From Hungatella effluvii (lineage in GTDB: Bacteria; Bacillota; Clostridia; Lachnospirales; Lachnospiraceae), in contig NZ_QJKD01000010.1 of NCBI RefSeq assembly GCF_003201875.1, positions 62,001 through 126,000 of the forward strand: DNA of 64,000 nt. The letters are read 5' to 3'. How positions within the stretch are numbered: position 1 is the first letter of the stretch; each line of letters opens with the position of its first letter. The notes beneath the pieces are model-generated. The model saw nothing but the letters and a program-made list of their open reading frames with translations. It ran no database searches and was not told where the DNA came from. A program made the position numbers and the translations under genes. Positions 59,848 to 64,000 of this stretch are shown in pieces.

Positions 59848-61080
59848 TTATCTCATATAAGTTTTCTTCTCTTCGTCGATGTGCTTTAAATCCTTGTAGT
59901 CGTTTGTATTAAGGGAAAGTTCTTTTTTCCTGAGTGCCCGGTTCACCAGTCCGGATAACATGCTGTAGCCCACCGCAAAGGTCGGTACTGCAATGATCAT
60001 GCCCACAAACCCGAACAGGCCGCCGAACAGCAGAATGGAAAACAGCACCCAGAAGCTCGGAAGTCCCGTAGACTGTCCTAAAATCTTCGGGCCTAAGATA
60101 TTGCCGTCAAACTGCTGAAGCAGTACGATGAAAATCAGGAAGTACAGACACTTCATCGGGCTGACCAGGAGAATTAAGAAGGCACTTGGGACAGCTCCGA
60201 TAAACGGGCCGAAAAACGGGATCACATTGGTCACACCTACGATCACGCTGACAAGCAGAACGTACGGCATCTTCATCCAGTTTAAGCATACGAAACAGAT
60301 AATACCGATAATCAGGGAATCCAACAGCTTGCCCGTGATAAATCCGCCGAACACCCGGTGGACAAAACGGAGCTCTTCGATAAACTGATTCGCCATCCGC
60401 AGAGGCAGCACGCTGTAGATGATCTTCTTTCCCTGTGCGGAAAGAGTCTCTTTGATGTTTAATAAGTACACCATAACGATAACGCCGATGAGGATGTTCT
60501 TAAGCGCCAGCACAACGCTCAAAAGGCCGCTGGACAGACCGCTTATCACCGTCGACACGTTCGGTACCAGGGAGGTGGTCAGCCAGTTTTCCAGTTGATT
60601 GGTCACCTCATCGTACATCGGGATTACCTTTTGTTCCAGGGTTGGATTATCCTCCAGAAGCTTCTGAAGCCAGAGCGCCAGGTTGTTGATATTCTCCCCC
60701 AGTCCCTCCTGAAGCGTCATAATGCTGGTGTAAATCTGCGGAATCACCATCCAGAACAGTCCCGCAACAATCACAAAGAGGACGACCAGGCTCACAGCTG
60801 TCGCTCCGGCCTTCGATAATCCCCTGACTGTCTTTTCCTTTTTTACGCCCTTCGCAATCCATCCTTCAAGAAGGCTTCTCGTCCTGTTGTAAATTGGAAG
60901 AAGCAGATATGCCAGAACAGCTCCATAAATCACCGGCATCAGGATGCCGATAAACGCCCTCAGTCCTGCCTTCATCACCTGAAATCTCGTAAGAAAAAAA
61001 GCAAACGCGATACTCAGCGCGATCACCGCCAGCGCGGTCACTCCCCAGCATATATAATTCCTGAATTTCGTTTCCTTCAT
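59848..61080 (-). CDS. AI-2E family transporter (PerM-like permease)
   Basis: This 410-residue membrane protein has about eight helices and the family segment GVTNVIPFFGPFIGAVPSAFLILL plus GFITGKLLDSLIIGIICF. Members include TqsA-like exporters and Na+/H+ antiporter-like proteins; a link to AI-2 is not proven in most. AGGAG precedes the ATG at 61080; the longer frame is rejected. It forms a unit with the SpoIID gene. Confidence 0.87.
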   Translation of the reverse strand: MKETKFRNYICWGVTALAVIALSIAFAFFLTRFQVMKAGLRAFIGILMPVIYGAVLAYLLLPIYNRTRSLLEGWIAKGVKKEKTVRGLSKAGATAVSLVVLFVIVAGLFWMVIPQIYTSIMTLQEGLGENINNLALWLQKLLEDNPTLEQKVIPMYDEVTNQLENWLTTSLVPNVSTVISGLSSGLLSVVLALKNILIGVIVMVYLLNIKETLSAQGKKIIYSVLPLRMANQFIEELRFVHRVFGGFITGKLLDSLIIGIICFVCLNWMKMPYVLLVSVIVGVTNVIPFFGPFIGAVPSAFLILLVSPMKCLYFLIFIVLLQQFDGNILGPKILGQSTGLPSFWVLFSILLFGGLFGFVGMIIAVPTFAVGYSMLSGLVNRALRKKELSLNTNDYKDLKHIDEEKKTYMR

Positions 61081-61149
61081 ATTATTCTCCTGTATTTTAA
61101 GATACGGGCTTTGCCCTATGTATACATTATCATACTTTTGTAAAAAGTT

Positions 61150-61176
61150 AAAGCAGCGATTTCTCGCTGCTTTTTT
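61150..61176. terminator. Terminator after the 6S-like RNA
   Basis: AAAGCAGCGA and TCGCTGCTTT form a perfect stem with A/T runs on both sides. It closes the 6S-like RNA on the minus strand. Confidence 0.8.
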
Positions 61177-61189
61177 CTTTTGTAACCCC

Positions 61190-61380
61190 AAAATGCCGGT
61201 TCTTACTGTTTGACGCCTAGCCTTGCTAGGTGGGCGACCTCACTTAAGCTTCTGCCTTCCACTCAATATAGGAGGCCTGACATCCGCTTAAAAATATTGG
61301 AATCCCGAATGTCAAAATGTAGGTTCAAAGTAGGTAAGAGTGTCGAACATTCCAGGAATTACAATTCATCTTATTTTTAT
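61190..61380 (-). ncRNA. ssrS: Probable 6S RNA
   Basis: About 190 bases without a reading frame, starting at a consensus promoter (61387-61415) and ending before a terminator. The minus strand has TAATTCC (5') facing GGGGTTA (3') as closing stem, GAATGTTCG near the start, a large internal bulge, and GGTCGCCCACCTAGC / GCTAGGCG as a strong inner hairpin. This layout (long imperfect rod with central bubble) and the local blocks resemble Firmicutes 6S RNA, which binds SigA-RNA polymerase in stationary phase. Not checked with a covariance model. Confidence 0.7.
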
Positions 61381-61386
61381 AGCATT

Positions 61387-61415
61387 AGTATACACCACTT
61401 TACTCAATTTTTCAA
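61387..61415 (-). promoter_or_regulatory. Strong promoter of the 6S-like RNA
   Basis: TTGAAA (61415-61410), exactly 17 bp, TATACT (61392-61387) on the minus strand. Confidence 0.8.
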
Positions 61416-61501
61416 GTTCCTTTTCCTGTCAGTTTTAATTATGAAGACAACGCGCCCGGCGGACATGCTCTCAGCCCTGTCCGGCGGCGGCTGTTCGTTC
61501 C

Positions 61502-61768
61502 TCAGGCGCTTAAATGGTGCGCCCTGTCCAGCAGGCTGCCATGCTCGATATAAGGGTCCAGACGCTCCAGCAGACGTTCGCAGCATTCCTCATGAATCAC
61601 CAGCTCCACCGCCTGGGCCGCCTTTACGGACAGCACAGACAGCAGCGATTTCGCATCCACCACCGTGCTCCCGCAGACCAGTTCCATCTTATGACGGCTG
61701 CTGCCGGTTATTTTTACAAATTCCAGGATCGAATCAATTCCCCAGAATCCGACTTTTACTCTTTTCAT
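61502..61768 (-). CDS. HPr-like protein lacking the catalytic histidine
   Basis: This 88-residue protein aligns to HPr through VVDAKSLLSVLSVKAAQAVELVIHEE, where Ser41 corresponds to regulatory Ser46. The catalytic GLHARP motif is replaced by GIDSILEF (Asp at the histidine position), so it cannot carry PTS phosphate but could be a target of HPr kinase, like Crh of Bacillus. This is the reverse of the HPr in the PTS operon at 19877. GGAGG precedes the ATG. Cotranscribed with the GNAT gene, 35 bases downstream of it. Confidence 0.78.
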   Translation of the reverse strand: MKRVKVGFWGIDSILEFVKITGSSRHKMELVCGSTVVDAKSLLSVLSVKAAQAVELVIHEECCERLLERLDPYIEHGSLLDRAHHLSA

Positions 61769-61803
61769 CGTTGGTATTCCTCCAAATACTGTACTGGTGC
61801 CAG

Positions 61804-62604
61804 CTACGCCATTAAAAGGCCGCTCTCCATATCGTAGAGCTGATAAACTTTGTATTCCCTGTCAAATATATATCCCAGCTTCTCCGCCAGCCCGACTGAC
61901 TGTAAGCTGATCGCATCCCAGCTGGGGTAGATTCCCTGCTCCAGACACGTGAGGATGAACCGGGCGCTGCACGCCAGGGCCAGCCCCTTCCGCTGGTACT
62001 CCTTCCGGGTCTCAACCTGTATCTCAAACATTCCCTGGCTGATTCCATAGGCAGAACATCCGGAAACAATCTTTCTGCCATCCATGGCCACAAAGCCGAG
62101 GCCATTCTGTTCAAATTCCTCCGGAGTCTCGAAATTGGAGCAGAAATCACGGCTCCATTCCTCCTTAAGCGCTGTCTGGTACAGTCTCTTATCGATTTTC
62201 TTTAATCGAATTCCGGCGGGCAGGTTCCCACAGTAGGACTCCAGCGCCTCCTCCGAAAAATGATTCCTGTCCCTTCTCATGGAATACCGGGATAAAACCC
62301 TGTATTCTCCCGGGAAGGATTCCTCCAGCCATTCGGCCCATCTCTCATCGGATGGGGTGATGTAATCCTGGCCGCATTCTCTGTAAAGCTGCGCTCTCAG
62401 TTCCATGGCCTGTTCACCCTTTGGGCATATGCCAAACAGGTATGCGAAATCACCCAGATGAATCAGGCAGTACGCTGGATTCGTAAGCTCAGGCACCCAC
62501 ACACGGCCCATGTATCCCTGAACCGCTCCGTGCACCAGAACATTATCCGCCTGTCCGCAAAGCGGACTGATTATCTGTCTCTTTTCTTTTCCCAGTTCAA
62601 TCAT
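61804..62604 (-). CDS. GNAT-family N-acetyltransferase
   Basis: This 266-residue protein has an N-terminal part (about 1-130) of its own and a C-terminal GNAT domain with GLGFVAMDGRKIVSGCSAYGI, EIQVETRKEYQRKGLALACSARF (acetyl-CoA loop QRKGLA) and LAEKLGYIFDREYKVY. It resembles the GNAT group near zwittermicin-resistance-like proteins (PF12746). Substrate unknown. Confidence 0.82.
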   Translation of the reverse strand: MIELGKEKRQIISPLCGQADNVLVHGAVQGYMGRVWVPELTNPAYCLIHLGDFAYLFGICPKGEQAMELRAQLYRECGQDYITPSDERWAEWLEESFPGEYRVLSRYSMRRDRNHFSEEALESYCGNLPAGIRLKKIDKRLYQTALKEEWSRDFCSNFETPEEFEQNGLGFVAMDGRKIVSGCSAYGISQGMFEIQVETRKEYQRKGLALACSARFILTCLEQGIYPSWDAISLQSVGLAEKLGYIFDREYKVYQLYDMESGLLMA

Positions 62605-62688
62605 AATGCATCTCCTCCTTAAGGCGTTCCTCTTCGCCGTCAGCCAAAACTATTCCTTAAGCAACATAATACTGTGTATCATATCACA

Positions 62689-63333
62689 CTATAAGAGATT
62701 CTGCAAATCAAAAACTGTTTCCGCCAGAAAATCGGCTCCCGCGCCGGTCAGCTCCTCCTGGTCTCCATAGCCGTAGAGAACGCCCACACTGTCAACTCCG
62801 ACTTCCTTCGCTCCTAAAATATCGTGTTTCCTGTCACCGATCATGATCACTTTTTCCAGATCGGTAATCCCGTTTTCCTCGAGAACGTACCGGATGACAT
62901 CCGCTTTTTTCACCCTGGTCTCTGCTAAATCCGCGCCTCCCATAAAGGTGAAATACGAATTCAGTCCGAAGTGCTCCATGATCTTTCTGACAAAGACCTC
63001 TGGCTTCGAGGAAGCTACAAAAAGCTTTTTCCCAGAGGCCGTAAGCGCCTTCAGCATCTCCTCGATCCCCTCGTAGACCTCATTTTCAAAGATTCCCCGG
63101 TCGGAAAAATACTCCCGGTAGACACCGATCGCGTTCGCCGCATCCTCCTCGCTGAATCCGTAGTATTCGATGAAGCTGTCCTTCAGCGGCGGTCCGATAA
63201 AGCAGCAGAGCGTATCTAAGTCCTCCACCTCGATGTTATAAGCCTTCAGGGCGTGGCGCACGGATTTGGTGATGCCTTCTTTTGGATCGGTCAGCGTTCC
63301 GTCCAGATCAAATAACAGATATTCCTTCTCCAT
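62689..63333 (-). CDS. HAD phosphatase (phosphoglycolate phosphatase-like)
   Basis: This 214-residue protein has motif I LLFDLDGTLTDPKEGI, an alpha-helical cap (C1), motif II LFVASSKP, motif III Lys in RVKKADVIRYV and motif IV MIGDRKHDILGAKEVGVDSVGVLYG. It resembles Gph/PgmB-like phosphatases. I use the ATG at 63333, behind GGAGGAG; a longer frame to 63375 exists. Confidence 0.9.
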   Translation of the reverse strand: MEKEYLLFDLDGTLTDPKEGITKSVRHALKAYNIEVEDLDTLCCFIGPPLKDSFIEYYGFSEEDAANAIGVYREYFSDRGIFENEVYEGIEEMLKALTASGKKLFVASSKPEVFVRKIMEHFGLNSYFTFMGGADLAETRVKKADVIRYVLEENGITDLEKVIMIGDRKHDILGAKEVGVDSVGVLYGYGDQEELTGAGADFLAETVFDLQNLL

Positions 63334-63541
63334 TCTCTCCTCCATGGATAAGAATGCAACGGAGACGGAAGGCAAGCTCCCGTCCCCATATGCATTTTTG
63401 AATTAATTCCATTCACAGTTTAAGGTATTATCTCACTTTGTGAATTAGAAGTCAATCATTTCTGTTGCAAATTTGTCGTAAAATGGATATATTTAGTATG
63501 AATCATAAAAATATCCACTCCATATGGAAAGAAGGAATTCT

Positions 63542-64000
63542 ATGATAGAGATCGATCAAAATGGAAAAAAAGATTTTTCATCCATACAGGAAGCGCTGGA
63601 CAGCCTTGCAAAAACTCCGTATTCCGGAAAAGGAGAAACGCTGTTCCTGCACAGCGGAATCTACCGGGAACAGATTACCGTGCGCATACCACATCTGACC
63701 TTCCTCGGGGAAGAGGACGGTTCCACTGTAATCACCGGCTGCCTCTCCGCCCGCATGGAAGCACCGGAGGGCGGGCCGCTCCGAACGTTCCGCACCTTTA
63801 CATGCTTCATCGACACCCACGACTTCACCGCACGCAGCATCACCTTTGAAAACAGCGCCGGGAAAGGGACCGAGGCCGGACAGGCCCTGGCACTCTATGC
63901 GGATGGGGACCGCCTCTTCTTCGACTCCTGCCGTTTTCTGGGAAACCAGGATACTCTCTTTACCGCGCCTCTCCCGCCGAGGGAGATTGAGCCGGGAGGA
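63542..64000 (+). CDS. Pectinesterase-family protein, N-terminal part (cut by window edge)
   Basis: The first 153 residues are in the window: MIEIDQNGKKDFSSIQEALDSL start, GIYREQITVRIPHLTFLGE and ITFENSAGKGTEAGQALALYADGD followed by FFDSCRFLGNQDTLFT, the right-handed beta-helix and catalytic QDTL motif of pectin methylesterases. No signal peptide is seen, so it probably acts on imported oligosaccharides in the cytosol. AAGAAGGAA precedes the ATG. The gene runs past the right edge. Confidence 0.93.
   Translation, partial: MIEIDQNGKKDFSSIQEALDSLAKTPYSGKGETLFLHSGIYREQITVRIPHLTFLGEEDGSTVITGCLSARMEAPEGGPLRTFRTFTCFIDTHDFTARSITFENSAGKGTEAGQALALYADGDRLFFDSCRFLGNQDTLFTAPLPPREIEPGG

Overview
The window looks like a chromosome segment of a spore-forming gut Clostridia (Lachnospiraceae type, Enterocloster/Hungatella-like). 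I infer this from moderate GC, AGGAGG ribosome binding sites, a Gram-positive dgt-dnaG-rpoD operon, sporulation genes (sigK, ytaF, a SpoIID-domain protein, a Csp-like subtilase), a LicT-controlled PTS operon and ECF folate uptake. I see no phage, insertion sequence, CRISPR array or tRNA. The one clear gene relic is a DUF554 fragment.

Left part (1-31 kb): an SLH-domain protein (cut by the edge) faces a response regulator/histidine kinase pair across a region with 11-bp tandem repeats. A GntR regulator faces a cyclase/ketopantoate-reductase pair whose consensus promoter is filled by a perfect palindrome. Next come a small alarmone synthetase, Mrp and HAD set, an HD protein, folT behind a THF riboswitch, a PAP2 phosphatase, lrgAB, a choline-binding-repeat protein, an acetyltransferase, an orphan FliB methylase, YtaF, two MATE exporters, tandem signal peptidases, the licT-crr-HPr-EIICB sugar operon, sigK, purO-purV behind a ZTP riboswitch, and a three-gene ABC exporter with a large extracellular CARDB-like subunit.

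Middle (30-50 kb): pyrBI; a DUF3021/LytTR pair; a flippase-like membrane protein; RNase P RNA; an AEC transporter; the operon dgt-dnaG-rpoD-trmK-nif3-TGS/kinase; and a complete glycine cleavage operon gcvT-gcvH-gcvPA-gcvPB-lplA-lpdA behind a glycine riboswitch.

Right part (50-64 kb): the most interesting locus is a tightly coupled five-gene cluster (50072-55894) matching the STM4015-4014-4013-4012-4011 families, named after Salmonella loci and to my knowledge without an established function. It encodes a leucine-rich-repeat-like protein, an ATP-grasp-like enzyme, an alkaline-phosphatase/sulfatase-fold hydrolase and two radical SAM enzymes; here the last one is fused to a HAD phosphatase. After it come a subtilase, a SpoIID protein and an AI-2E-family permease, a probable 6S RNA with a consensus promoter, an HPr-like protein without the catalytic histidine, a GNAT protein, a HAD phosphatase, and the start of a pectinesterase gene.

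Genes of basic metabolism are under several RNA switches (THF, ZTP, glycine, LicT antitermination), each preceded by a recognisable sigma-A type promoter. All assignments come from reading the sequence; no database search was run.
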